Shown here in pieces: positions 20,957 through 32,631 of a DNA stretch of 64,000 nt; the stretch's first letter is position 1, and each line of letters starts with the position of its first letter. The notes under the pieces are model-generated. The model ran no database searches. It was not told the DNA's origin and saw only the letters and a list, made by a program, of their open reading frames with translations. The translations under genes were made by a program, and so were the position numbers. The stretch is from Ferrimonas sp. YFM (lineage in GTDB: Bacteria > Pseudomonadota > Gammaproteobacteria > Enterobacterales > Shewanellaceae): the NCBI RefSeq assembly GCF_030296015.1, contig NZ_AP027368.1, forward strand, positions 4,598,747 through 4,662,746. Reading direction: 5' to 3'.

Positions 20957-23227
20957 ATGAGTCGACAAAAAATCATACTTTGGGCGCTGATACTCTCCTG
21001 TCTCGCCTCTTTCACCGTGTTGCTCTCCATGGGCAGCAGTACCTATCGAGAAATGCCCCCCATTCCTACACAGGTCGTCAGCGATGATGGCCGGGTACTT
21101 TTCTCCGAAGAGGATATTCAACAGGGCCAGATGGCCTGGCGCTCCATGGGTGGCCACCAACTGGGCTCCATCTGGGGCCACGGCTCCTATGTTGCACCAG
21201 ACTGGAGTGCCGACTGGCTGCACAGAGAACTGATGGCCTGGCTCGAAATCCAGGCCCAGGATCAGTTTGGCCAAGCTTACGAGACCCTGAGCGAAGCTCG
21301 CCAAGGCGGGTTGCAGGCCGAACTCAAAGCGGACGTTCGTCGCAATCGCTATAACCCGGCCAATGGCACCATCACCATATCCAACACCCGCTTTGATGCC
21401 ATTAACCGGGTTCAGGCGCATTACCTCTCCCTGTTCAGTGATGATCCTGAACTTCAGCCCCTTAGGGAACAGTACGCCATGAAGGAGGGTACCCTGCCTT
21501 CCCTGGAGCGACGCCAGGACCTGACCGCCTTCATCTTCTGGAGTGCCTGGGCAACCACCACCGATCGCGCAGACCAGCCCGGCGTGTCCTACACCAACAA
21601 CTGGCCCCATGAGCCCCTGGTGGACAACCAGCCCACCTCCTCCATTACGGTCTGGTCCATCTTGTCCGTGGTGGTGCTGATCTTTGGTGTCGCAGCGCTG
21701 GCCTGGTACCACTCCACCCTGAAGCATGACCCTCTGCCGACCCCGGCGAAGGAAGACCCCATCTTCAGCCACCAACCCACTGCCTCTCAGCGTGCATTGG
21801 GCAAGTACTTCCTCACTGCCATCGGCCTGTTCATGCTGCAGATCGTCCTGGGTGGGATCACCGCCCACTACGCGGTTGAAGGCCAACAGTTCTACGGTAT
21901 CCCCCTGTCCGATATCCTTCCCTACTCCCTGACCCGAACCTGGCACACTCAACTCGCGGTGTTCTGGATTGCCACCCTTTGGCTGGCAACCGGGCTCTAT
22001 ATCGCGCCAGCACTCTCCGGAGGCCGTGAGCCCAAGTGGCAAAAGCTGGGTGTAAACCTGCTTTGGCTGGCCCTGCTGATCGTGGTTCTGGGATCCATGG
22101 CCGGGGAATGGTTGGCGGTTCAGCAGGTGCTGGACATCGATCTGAGCTACTGGTTTGGTCACCAGGGGCATGAGTACATCGACCTGGGGCGCTTCTGGCA
22201 GATGCTGTTGATGGTCGGCCTGCTTATCTGGCTTGGCCTGGTGACCGCCGCCATTCGCCCCGCACTCAGCGAGCAAAACGACCACAAACCGGTGATCTGG
22301 CTGCTCTATGTATCGGTGGTGGCCATTGGTCTGTTCTATGGCGCTGGCCTGATGATGGGCAAACACACCAACCTGGCCATGGCTGAGTACTGGCGCTGGT
22401 GGGTAGTTCACCTGTGGGTAGAGGGCTTCTTTGAAACCTTTGCCACCGCCGTGATTGCCCTGATGTTTGTCCGCCTGGGACTGATTCGTGCCCGCAGTGC
22501 CAACGCTGCGGTGTTGTTCGCCACCTTGATATTCCTTTCCGGAGGAATCATCGGTACCGCGCACCACTGGTACTTCACCGGTACTCCGACGTCGGTACTG
22601 GCCTGGGGCTCCATCTTCTCCGCCCTGGAGGTGGTCCCTCTGGCACTGATCGGCTTTGAGGCCTATGAGCAGTATCGTCTTCGCAACGCGGCCAGCTGGA
22701 TGACCAACTACAAGTGGGCCATCATGTTCTTCGTGGCGACCGCCTTCTGGAATATGTTTGGTGCCGGCATGTTAGGCTTCCTGATCAACCCTCCCATCTC
22801 GCTCTACTATGTGCAGGGACTGAACACCACGGCCGCCCACGGACACGGTGCCTTTATGGGTGTATACGGTATGCTGGGCATCGGCCTGATGCTGTTCTGT
22901 ATGATGGGACTCAGTAAAGGGCGCGGCTGGAATCAGAACCTGCTGAAATGGGCCTTCTGGTGCATGAACATCGGCCTGATGGCGATGCTGGTGATGTCTC
23001 TGCTTCCCGTTGGCATCATCCAGTTCTTTGCCGCCATCGACCACGGCTACTGGTTCGCACGCTCACCTGAAGTTCTTCAGAGTGACCTGGTACGACAGTT
23101 GGTGTGGTGGCGAGTGCCTGGTGATATCCTGTTTGCCGTAGGTGGCATGTTTATCGCCATGTTCCTCTTTGGCTTGGTAAAGGCCAGCCTGGCCGCCAAA
23201 CGCGCTAAAAAACTGGCTACCGCCTGA
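20957..23227 (+). CDS. norB: quinol-dependent nitric oxide reductase (qNorB)
   Basis: Reduces two NO to N2O in the inner membrane with quinol as electron donor. At 756 residues it is the single-subunit qNOR type, with the extra N-terminal periplasmic domain (GHGSYVAPDWSADWLHRELM) fused before the 12-helix heme-copper-like core. Haem and FeB ligands can be seen: WHTQLAVFW, HLWVEGFFETFATA (His and the essential Glu), GTAHHWYFTGTP (the HH pair) and AHGHGAFMGVYG. No norC is present, as expected for qNOR. Start ATG at 20957. A NsrR-like site precedes it and ygbA follows. Without other denitrification genes here, a detoxification role is more likely than respiration. Confidence 0.95.
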   Translation: MSRQKIILWALILSCLASFTVLLSMGSSTYREMPPIPTQVVSDDGRVLFSEEDIQQGQMAWRSMGGHQLGSIWGHGSYVAPDWSADWLHRELMAWLEIQAQDQFGQAYETLSEARQGGLQAELKADVRRNRYNPANGTITISNTRFDAINRVQAHYLSLFSDDPELQPLREQYAMKEGTLPSLERRQDLTAFIFWSAWATTTDRADQPGVSYTNNWPHEPLVDNQPTSSITVWSILSVVVLIFGVAALAWYHSTLKHDPLPTPAKEDPIFSHQPTASQRALGKYFLTAIGLFMLQIVLGGITAHYAVEGQQFYGIPLSDILPYSLTRTWHTQLAVFWIATLWLATGLYIAPALSGGREPKWQKLGVNLLWLALLIVVLGSMAGEWLAVQQVLDIDLSYWFGHQGHEYIDLGRFWQMLLMVGLLIWLGLVTAAIRPALSEQNDHKPVIWLLYVSVVAIGLFYGAGLMMGKHTNLAMAEYWRWWVVHLWVEGFFETFATAVIALMFVRLGLIRARSANAAVLFATLIFLSGGIIGTAHHWYFTGTPTSVLAWGSIFSALEVVPLALIGFEAYEQYRLRNAASWMTNYKWAIMFFVATAFWNMFGAGMLGFLINPPISLYYVQGLNTTAAHGHGAFMGVYGMLGIGLMLFCMMGLSKGRGWNQNLLKWAFWCMNIGLMAMLVMSLLPVGIIQFFAAIDHGYWFARSPEVLQSDLVRQLVWWRVPGDILFAVGGMFIAMFLFGLVKASLAAKRAKKLATA

Positions 23228-23237
23228 TAGCAAGACA

Positions 23238-23257
23238 TGGGGCACAGCAGTGCCCCA
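23238..23257 (+). other. hairpin between norB and ygbA
   Basis: TGGGGCAC / GTGCCCCA stem with a 4-base loop, not followed by a T run. It may act as an mRNA-stabilising or attenuating structure rather than a full terminator, so norB and ygbA could be co-transcribed with unequal levels. Confidence 0.5.
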
Positions 23258-23273
23258 TATACGGAGTACACAG

Positions 23274-23675
23274 ATGAGCTCAGAGATACTGACAGGCAGA
23301 CTGGCCAAAGAACACAAGACCATCAAGCATATGCTGCAGATCTACTGCAAGGCCCATTGCCAGACGGAATTGAGAACCAATGGTCTTTGCCCCGACTGTT
23401 TGTCTCTGCTGAACTACGCTGAGCAGAAACTGGATCGCTGCCCCTATGGCGAGACTAAGCCGGACTGCGCACGATGCCCCATCCACTGCTACAAACCTGA
23501 GCCCAGGGCTCAGGCAAGAAAGGCGATGATCTACTCCGGCCCAAGGATGCTTTACCGGCACCCCATAGAAGCGGTTCAACATATATTGGATAAGCGCCGC
23601 CCCATACCGGAGAAGCCTCCGGCAGGCGCCAGCCAATATGCCCGGCGCAAAGCCGCAGCCAAACAGAAACAATGA
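23274..23675 (+). CDS. ygbA: YgbA-family protein (nitrous oxide-stimulated promoter family)
   Basis: 133 residues from the ATG at 23274, which has ACGGAG seven bases upstream; the alternative ATG at 23250 lies inside the preceding hairpin. The family (PF11756) is recognisable from the conserved cysteine pattern: CKAHC, LCPDC, RCPYGETKPDCARCPIHC, then KAMIYSGPRMLYRHP. The clustered cysteines suggest metal or Fe-S binding. E. coli ygbA is a known NsrR-regulon gene linked to nitrosative stress, which matches its place directly behind norB. Biochemical activity is unknown. A terminator follows at once. Confidence 0.88.
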   Translation: MSSEILTGRLAKEHKTIKHMLQIYCKAHCQTELRTNGLCPDCLSLLNYAEQKLDRCPYGETKPDCARCPIHCYKPEPRAQARKAMIYSGPRMLYRHPIEAVQHILDKRRPIPEKPPAGASQYARRKAAAKQKQ

Positions 23676-23679
23676 CTCG

Positions 23680-23703
23680 GGGGACCTTCAAGGTCCCCTT
23701 TTT
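23680..23703 (+). terminator. intrinsic terminator of norB-ygbA
   Basis: GGGGACCTT / AGGTCCCC stem with a CA loop followed by TTTTT. Confidence 0.88.
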
Positions 23704-23901
23704 ATATCCAACTCACCCCACATCGAACTACTCTCCAACCCTAGAGAGGGGGCTCGCACACACCATACCTATCGATGACTCTGCGCCTCCCCTAGAACCC
23801 TATTGCCGCCAACAGATCCGCTGTCTTACCTCACAGCTGCAGGTTCGCAGAGAGTCTAATTTCAACCTAATGCGGCTCCCCCCAGCACTGTCATGCCGGT
23901 A
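23704..23901. other. non-coding left flank of the IS110-type element, with half of the palindromic repeat
   Basis: No gene seen. The last 35 bases (GGCTCCCCCCAGCACTGTCATGCCGG) match the left flank of the intact repeat at 13190-13222 (GGCCTCCCCTAGCACCGTCATGTTGG, each quoted in two parts: GGCTCCCCCC-AGCACTGTCATG and GGCCTCCCCT-AGCACCGTCATG). The other half of the repeat is on the far side of the element, from 25249. Confidence 0.65.
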
Positions 23902-23915
23902 TATGGACTCCTCCC

Positions 23916-24131
23916 GAGTTTCAACCTCCAGCGCAGACAGACAAAGTAAGATGCAGGCGTATATTCGGGCTCTTGATGGGTTGCGATCCCTGGCCACTGA
24001 TGTTTTCGCACCACCATGCCTCTACGCGAACGCGGAATTGAATTCTCGCCGGCAAGATCAGGCTCTTGGTGGTCGGTCTCACCTGTTTGTTATGCGCTCT
24101 TGGTTGTCACTCTTAACTCTTGAATCGATGG
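23916..24131 (-). ncRNA. predicted guide (bridge/seek) RNA region of the IS1111-type element
   Basis: The 216 bases between the transposase stop and the inverted repeat carry no gene. In IS1111-type elements this downstream end is known to encode the guide RNA that pairs with donor and target DNA; the assignment here is by position only. On the minus strand it contains TGCCGGCG (24047-24054), an 8-base match to the reconstructed empty target (CATGCCGG joined to CGCACGCC), which is suggestive but short and partly self-palindromic. RNA ends and fold are not determined. Confidence 0.45.
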
Positions 24132-25169
24132 TTAGATAGCTTGAGGTTGTTGATAATCCTGATCTCGGTGCAACATGGCCCAGGCAGTGCGAATGGTTTT
24201 GTTAACTAGCGCCACTGCCGCACGTCGAAGCCCGCGTCGCTCGATAATTGCCAACAGCCATTTTTCTTTGAGTGTCTTAGGTGGCCTACGGCCTAATTGC
24301 ATGGCCACAGCTAATGCCCCCTGAATCAGGTTGGCGCGCAGCCGCTTATGGCCAATCCGCTTGCCAATACCACCTAAAGAAGTGACGCCCCCGGTACTGA
24401 ATTGTTTAGGCGTCACTCCAATGCAGGCCGCGGCTTCCCGGCCATTCTTAAACCCTTCACCACGCTCACCTAAGATGAGATACAAGGCCAAGGCATTAAC
24501 CTCGCCAACGCCTTCAAGCTTCATGAGCCTCTTGCAGGGCGACTGCTGCTTTATCAATTCTGATAGCTGATTCTCTATTTGTTTGAGCTCATCTCTCCCC
24601 CGTTGCCATTGCTGGTACACCTTTGAAAGCTGAGCTTTGAAGGCCTGAGGAAGAAGCTCAGACGAGCCGTCTAGAAGCTCTGGCATGATCCGTATAAGTG
24701 CTGTATTCCCTTTGGCGATGGTGATACCAAACTCATAGAGCAAGCTACGCATCATGTTGCTGGTTGAGCGGTTATGATCCAGCCAGTGCTGACGCATCCG
24801 CTCAATGCTTTGCAAAGCTTGTTGTTCAACCGATTTGACTGCTGCAGAGCGAGTGCTTGGCTGACGGGCTGCTATCGCGATGGCCAGTGCATCGTTGCTA
24901 TCGGTTTTATGGCCCTGCCGATATGGGGTGACTGTTTTGGGGGCGATGATCATGACGGAGTGGCCAAAAGATTCAGCGAAGCGGCCCCAGTAGTGGGCGG
25001 AGCCACAGGCCTCCACGGCAACAATGGAGGGTTTCTGCTTGGCCAGCCATTGCTCAAGTCGTGCGCGTGACATACTGCGGTTATTCAACACTTGATGTTC
25101 CGGACTGAGCGTTGCCACTTGGAAAGAAGATTTTGCCAGGTCGATGCCGATGATATTAAGGTTAAGCAT
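24132..25169 (-). CDS. IS110/IS1111-family DEDD transposase
   Basis: 345 residues from the ATG at 25169, preceded by AAGGAGCCCATAC; a longer frame to 25412 would cross the element's end and is rejected. The N-terminal RuvC-like DEDD domain shows IGIDLAKSSFQV (first Asp) and IVAVEACGSAHYWGRF (Glu), with HKTDSNDALAIA later. The C-terminal domain (PF02371) shows LEGVGEVNALAL, EAAACIGVTPKQFSTGGV and IGKRIGHKRLRANLIQGA, including the region of the conserved serine. These enzymes recombine DNA through a guide RNA. The frame is intact, so the element may be active. Confidence 0.93.
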   Translation of the reverse strand: MLNLNIIGIDLAKSSFQVATLSPEHQVLNNRSMSRARLEQWLAKQKPSIVAVEACGSAHYWGRFAESFGHSVMIIAPKTVTPYRQGHKTDSNDALAIAIAARQPSTRSAAVKSVEQQALQSIERMRQHWLDHNRSTSNMMRSLLYEFGITIAKGNTALIRIMPELLDGSSELLPQAFKAQLSKVYQQWQRGRDELKQIENQLSELIKQQSPCKRLMKLEGVGEVNALALYLILGERGEGFKNGREAAACIGVTPKQFSTGGVTSLGGIGKRIGHKRLRANLIQGALAVAMQLGRRPPKTLKEKWLLAIIERRGLRRAAVALVNKTIRTAWAMLHRDQDYQQPQAI

Positions 25170-25248
25170 GTATGGGCTCCTTTCGCTGTTAGAGCGGTTG
25201 TGGTGACTTAACTCTAGCCCCTTAGGGGAGGGAGGAGTCCATACATCG

Positions 25249-25325
25249 CGCACGCCGGTATCCAGAGTCTTTGATTTAAGGGTCGAAAGAAAGCCACTGG
25301 ACCCTGGCGTGCACCAGGGAGACGA
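25249..25325. repeat. palindromic repeat, copy B, right part (split by the IS110-type element)
   Basis: Continues the arm interrupted at 23901: CGCACGCCGG-TATCCAG, centre GTCTTTGATTTAAGG, and right arm CACTGGACCCTGGCGTGC followed by ACCAGGGAGACGA. Same order and spacing as copy A at 13213-13300. Confidence 0.82.
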
Positions 25326-25398
25326 TTGTGCGTGTGGTGACGGGAGCACTTCGTAGCCTTCTCTCAGCAACCTGGAAGTTATAAACAGCAGAAACGAC
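25326..25398. repeat. sequence shared downstream of both rRNA operons, copy B
   Basis: Counterpart of 13301-13361, with matching blocks TTGTGCGTGTGG, GAGCACTTCGTAGCCTTC and CTGGAAGT in the same order. No open frame or known RNA recognised. Confidence 0.6.
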
Positions 25399-25424
25399 AA
25401 AACCCAGCTCAAGGCTGGGTTTTA
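25399..25424 (-). terminator. second terminator of rRNA operon 2, behind the tRNA remnant
   Basis: AAAACCCAGC / GCTGGGTTTT stem followed by T-rich sequence on the minus strand. Confidence 0.82.
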
Positions 25425-25434
25425 TCTAAATAGT

Positions 25435-25480
25435 TGGCGGAGTGGACGGACTCGTACGGGGGCGCCCAGCCACGCGACCA
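25435..25480 (-). pseudogene. remnant of a second tRNA-Asp gene
   Basis: On the plus strand TGGCGGAGTGGACGG-ACTCG repeats the acceptor and T-arm half of the intact tRNA-Asp (25554-25630) with one base missing; beyond it only scattered similarity remains. No complete cloverleaf can form. It is flanked by its own terminator, mirroring the 5S pseudogene of operon 1. Confidence 0.72.
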
Positions 25481-25512
25481 AACTGCACAGCAGTTTTTGG
25501 GAGCGATAAACG

Positions 25513-25546
25513 AAAAAAGCCCGTAGCGTTAGCTACGGGCTTTTTC
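25513..25546 (-). terminator. terminator of rRNA operon 2, directly after tRNA-Asp
   Basis: AAGCCCGTAGC / GCTACGGGCTT stem, 4-base loop, followed by TTTTTT on the minus strand. Confidence 0.92.
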
Positions 25547-25553
25547 GATTTGT

Positions 25554-25630
25554 TGGCGGAGTGGACGGGACTCGAACCCGCGACCCCCGGCGTGACAGGC
25601 CGGTATTCTAACCAACTGAACTACCACTCC
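25554..25630 (-). tRNA. tRNA-Asp (GTC), distal gene of rRNA operon 2
   Basis: 77 bases including an encoded CCA. The acceptor GGAGTGG pairs with CCACTCC, the D-arm is AGTTCAGTTGGTTAGAAT, the anticodon stem-loop is CCGGC-CTGTCAC-GCCGG with anticodon GTC, and the T-arm holds GGTTCGAGTCC. Very close to E. coli tRNA-Asp, which is also found at the distal end of rRNA operons there. The 57-base spacer to the 5S contains TGCCTGACG and CTCTCACAT, which may be a scrap of another 5S end. Confidence 0.97.
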
Positions 25631-25687
25631 GCCGAATTTTATGCCTGACGCAAGAGACTGATTAGCACTCTCACATCAAGGAATTGG

Positions 25688-25804
25688 TGCCTGACGATGA
25701 CCTACTCTCACATGGGAACTCCCACACTACCATCGGCGCTACTGTGTTTCACTGCTGAGTTCGGCATGGGATCAGGTGGGACCACAGCGCTATGGTCGTC
25801 AGAC
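25688..25804 (-). rRNA. rrf: 5S ribosomal RNA, operon 2
   Basis: Identical as far as I can read to the operon 1 copy over its full 117 bases; followed by tRNA-Asp instead of a terminator. Confidence 0.95.
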
Positions 25805-25895
25805 GAATTTGGAACAATTCGCACAAGCTGTTTTCTCGTTTGCATTCTCGCAAGCGCTTTCTATATCTGGGATATCAAAACCCATTGGGTGTTGT

Positions 25896-28782
<2,887 letters not shown>

Positions 28783-29141
28783 ATACAACCCCAATGGGTC
28801 TTGCTTGTTCTTTGCTTCCCACTTGTCGTCAGCCCTTTCACTCGCGTCGGTCATTAACAGAAGTTAACTCCCTCGCTCGCTCAAGCGCTTCCTCAATTGG
28901 AAATCAAATCCCAGCGCAATACCGAGTTTTGAGATTGCATTAATTGTTTAAACAACCAATACGTTAATCTATCGCCAGATATTCAAGGCACTTGCAAAAA
29001 TTGCAAATATCTCGAGAAATTATCAGCTTGTCCAAATTGTTAAAGAGCAAGTTTTTGCCTTAGCAAAAACGCCAAAATCACCCCTAAGGATGATTTCAGA
29101 CAATCTGTGTGAACACTCAACGCAAAACCGTATCTATTTCG
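28783..29141 (-). other. 16S-23S spacer of operon 2: boxA, no tRNA, half unlike operon 1
   Basis: A 359-base spacer without a tRNA gene. From about 28950 to 29141 it follows operon 1 closely, including boxA TGCTCTTTAACAA (29037-29049, minus) and the RNase III stem. From about 28797 to 28945 the sequence is unrelated to operon 1, a block replacement bounded by conserved ends. Confidence 0.83.
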
Positions 29142-30696
<1,555 letters not shown>

Positions 30697-30825
30697 AAAA
30701 GTTTTTTGGAATCCGAAAATTCCGACTCAATGAATTACTGAATTAACTTGTTATAGTCACTCAGTGCAACATTGATATATGAGATATCAATCCTGCGCGA
30801 GTGCCCACACAGATTGTCTGACTAA

Positions 30826-30838
30826 TTGTTAAAGAGCA
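30826..30838 (-). promoter_or_regulatory. boxA antitermination element in the operon 2 leader
   Basis: TGCTCTTTAACAA on the minus strand, at the same distance from the 16S as in operon 1. Confidence 0.85.
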
Positions 30839-30870
30839 GTGCAACGTTGTTTTCGTTGCTGAGGCTGCGC

Positions 30871-31045
30871 ATTCTACGCTTTCCTCATCCCCCGTCAAGC
30901 CCTATTTTCAAAGGTTTTTCCGGGTGTCGATGTTTTGCTCAGCGCGGTGTTTGATGACCCGCTGTGCCCCGTCGACAGGGAGCGCATTATAGGGAGCTGA
31001 ATTCGTTACGCAAGAGGAAAATTATAAAAATATTCCTTTCGAATA
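30871..31045 (-). promoter_or_regulatory. P1 and P2 promoters of rRNA operon 2 with AT-rich UP element
   Basis: P1: -35 TTGCGT (31008-31013), 16-base spacer, -10 TATAAT (30986-30991), then GCGCTCCC. P2: -35 TTGACG (30893-30898), 16-base spacer, -10 TAGAAT (30871-30876). The 35 bases upstream of the P1 -35 are almost pure A/T with phased runs, a likely UP element; operon 1 has a different and less AT-rich upstream sequence. The region from 30935 to 30970 also differs from operon 1. Confidence 0.83.
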
Positions 31046-31069
31046 AAAAACGGGCACAAGGCCCGTTTT
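31046..31069 (-). terminator. intrinsic terminator of ccoG
   Basis: AAAACGGGC / GCCCGTTTT stem with T run on the minus strand, placed between the ccoG stop and the rRNA promoter, where it would insulate the operon. Confidence 0.85.
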
Positions 31070-31087
31070 CTTACACTTTTACCCGTT

Positions 31088-32509
31088 TTATCTCACACTG
31101 ATGAAACGGGAACCCTGGATGTCGGTAACCCGAGTCTGGTCCACATCGCCGCTGGCAACAAAGTCGATGTCGATGACCGCCTCTTTCAGATAGTAGGGGT
31201 CCACCGACAGGGCCACGGGAACACTGGCCACTTCGCCACCACCTACGACCACCTGTTGAGGTCCACCCCACTCATACTCCTCCAGCCCCTCGACCTTCAG
31301 GTCGAAAGTTACCGGAGCCTCGCTCTTGTTGAGCACCTTGAGGGTATAGACGTTTTCGATAAGCCCCTCATTGGTTTCACGGTAGAGCATGTTGCGGTCG
31401 CGGATGACGTCCACCTCAAGAGGCTTGATGGCAGCGACCATCCCGCCGAAGGCCACACACATCACCACCATGGCGATGCCATAACCGATCAGCTTGGGAC
31501 GCATCACATTGCTGCTGCCCCCTTCGAGTTTGCGCTCTGTGGTGTAGGCGATCAGGCCTTTGTCGTAACCCATCTTGGCCATCACATCGTCGCAAGTCTC
31601 CACACAGGCACCACAGTTGATGCACTCATACTGCAGGCCATTACGGATGTCGATGCCAGTGGGGCACACCTGAACACAGAGATTACAGTCGATGCAGTCA
31701 CCCAGTCCCATCTCCTTGGGGTTCTGCTTACGACCTCGGGGACCGCGGGTTTCACCTCGAGTGGCGTCATACCCCACGGAGAAAGTGTCCTTGTCGAACA
31801 TCACCGATTGGAATCGGGCATAGGGACACATATGCAGGCACATGATCTCCCTCATCCAGCCCGCATTGCCGTAGGTGGCCAGGGTAAAGAACACGGCCCA
31901 GAAGTAGGCGCCGCCACTGGCGTTGCCGCTGAAGAAATCCAGATAGAGTTCGGTAGCCGGATAGAAGTAGGAGACGAAGGTCAGGGAAGTGATCAGCGAC
32001 ACCAGCAACCACAATCCGTGTTTGGCTGTTTTGCGTTTGACCTTATCGGCACTCCAGGGGGCCTTATCCAGCTTCATCCTCTTATTGTGGTTACCCTCAA
32101 CCTTCTCCTCTATCCAGATAAAGATGAAGGTCCACACCGTCTGCGGACAGGTGTAGCCACACCACACCCTCCCCAAATAGGTGGTAAAGAAGAACAGGGC
32201 AAAGGCAGCAATCATAAACAGGAAGGCCAGCAACAGCAGATCCTGGGGCCAGATCACCAGGCCGAAAACGTAAAACTTTCTTTGGGCCAGTTCGAACAGC
32301 ACCGCGGGGCGATCCCCCCAGGGGAGCCAGGGCAGGCCAAGGAACAGGATCATGAACACCCAGCCCATCTGACGGCGCAAATTGGTCCATTGACCTAAGG
32401 ATTTTCGAACGTAGATTCGATTGCGGGGATTGAACCTGTCCATCTTGCGGGGATCCGCTGCCTGCACCTTGATGGGCTTGGCTTGCGCATCGCTATTTCG
32501 AGGGGCCAT
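31088..32509 (-). CDS. ccoG: cytochrome c oxidase accessory protein CcoG (FixG/RdxA type)
   Basis: A 473-residue inner-membrane protein with several N-terminal helices, the CGYTCPQTVW motif near residue 120, two ferredoxin-type 4Fe-4S motifs (CIDCNLCVQVCP and CINCGACVETCD, around residues 270-310), and a C-terminal periplasmic Ig-like domain. Members of the family are needed for assembly of cbb3-type oxidase, acting in copper reduction for the CcoN subunit. The ccoNOPQ genes are not in the window, so it stands alone. Start ATG at 32509 (MAPRNSDAQAKP). Confidence 0.93.
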   Translation of the reverse strand: MAPRNSDAQAKPIKVQAADPRKMDRFNPRNRIYVRKSLGQWTNLRRQMGWVFMILFLGLPWLPWGDRPAVLFELAQRKFYVFGLVIWPQDLLLLAFLFMIAAFALFFFTTYLGRVWCGYTCPQTVWTFIFIWIEEKVEGNHNKRMKLDKAPWSADKVKRKTAKHGLWLLVSLITSLTFVSYFYPATELYLDFFSGNASGGAYFWAVFFTLATYGNAGWMREIMCLHMCPYARFQSVMFDKDTFSVGYDATRGETRGPRGRKQNPKEMGLGDCIDCNLCVQVCPTGIDIRNGLQYECINCGACVETCDDVMAKMGYDKGLIAYTTERKLEGGSSNVMRPKLIGYGIAMVVMCVAFGGMVAAIKPLEVDVIRDRNMLYRETNEGLIENVYTLKVLNKSEAPVTFDLKVEGLEEYEWGGPQQVVVGGGEVASVPVALSVDPYYLKEAVIDIDFVASGDVDQTRVTDIQGSRFISVR

Positions 32510-32631
32510 AACTGCAAAACCTTTCCATGTTTACAACTCGGTGCGGATTATATCAGTTTTTTCTAACAAACCATTATTAATTGAGACCCAGGTATGCTAG
32601 GTACGTGGAACAACTGTTAGCTGGATCACAC

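Larger units (their letters stand above)
23902..25243 (-). mobile_element. IS110-family (IS1111-type) insertion sequence
   Basis: About 1.34 kb. Perfect 14-base inverted repeats TATGGACTCCTCCC at 23902-23915 and its complement at 25230-25243 bound a single DEDD transposase gene (24132-25169). Having inverted repeats of the GGACTCC type at all is the mark of the IS1111 group within IS110. These repeats are usually a few bases inside the true tips, so the exact ends may lie slightly further out. A 216-base non-coding end lies downstream of the transposase. The element splits a palindromic repeat at its hairpin tip; no target duplication is evident. Confidence 0.9.

Noticed and set aside
20882..22567. 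Minus-strand frame of 561 codons opposite norB
   Set aside because: Antisense shadow of a well-supported nitric oxide reductase; composition rich in Gly, Gln and His with no family features.
23672..24139. Plus-strand frame of 155 codons across the left end of the IS110-type element
   Set aside because: It crosses the inverted repeat and the predicted guide RNA region, with no ribosome site and no family features.
25642..25679. Possible third 5S scrap between 5S and tRNA-Asp in operon 2 (TGCCTGACG ... CTCTCACAT)
   Set aside because: Only two 9-base blocks match with different spacing; too short to call a pseudogene, so only noted under the tRNA entry.
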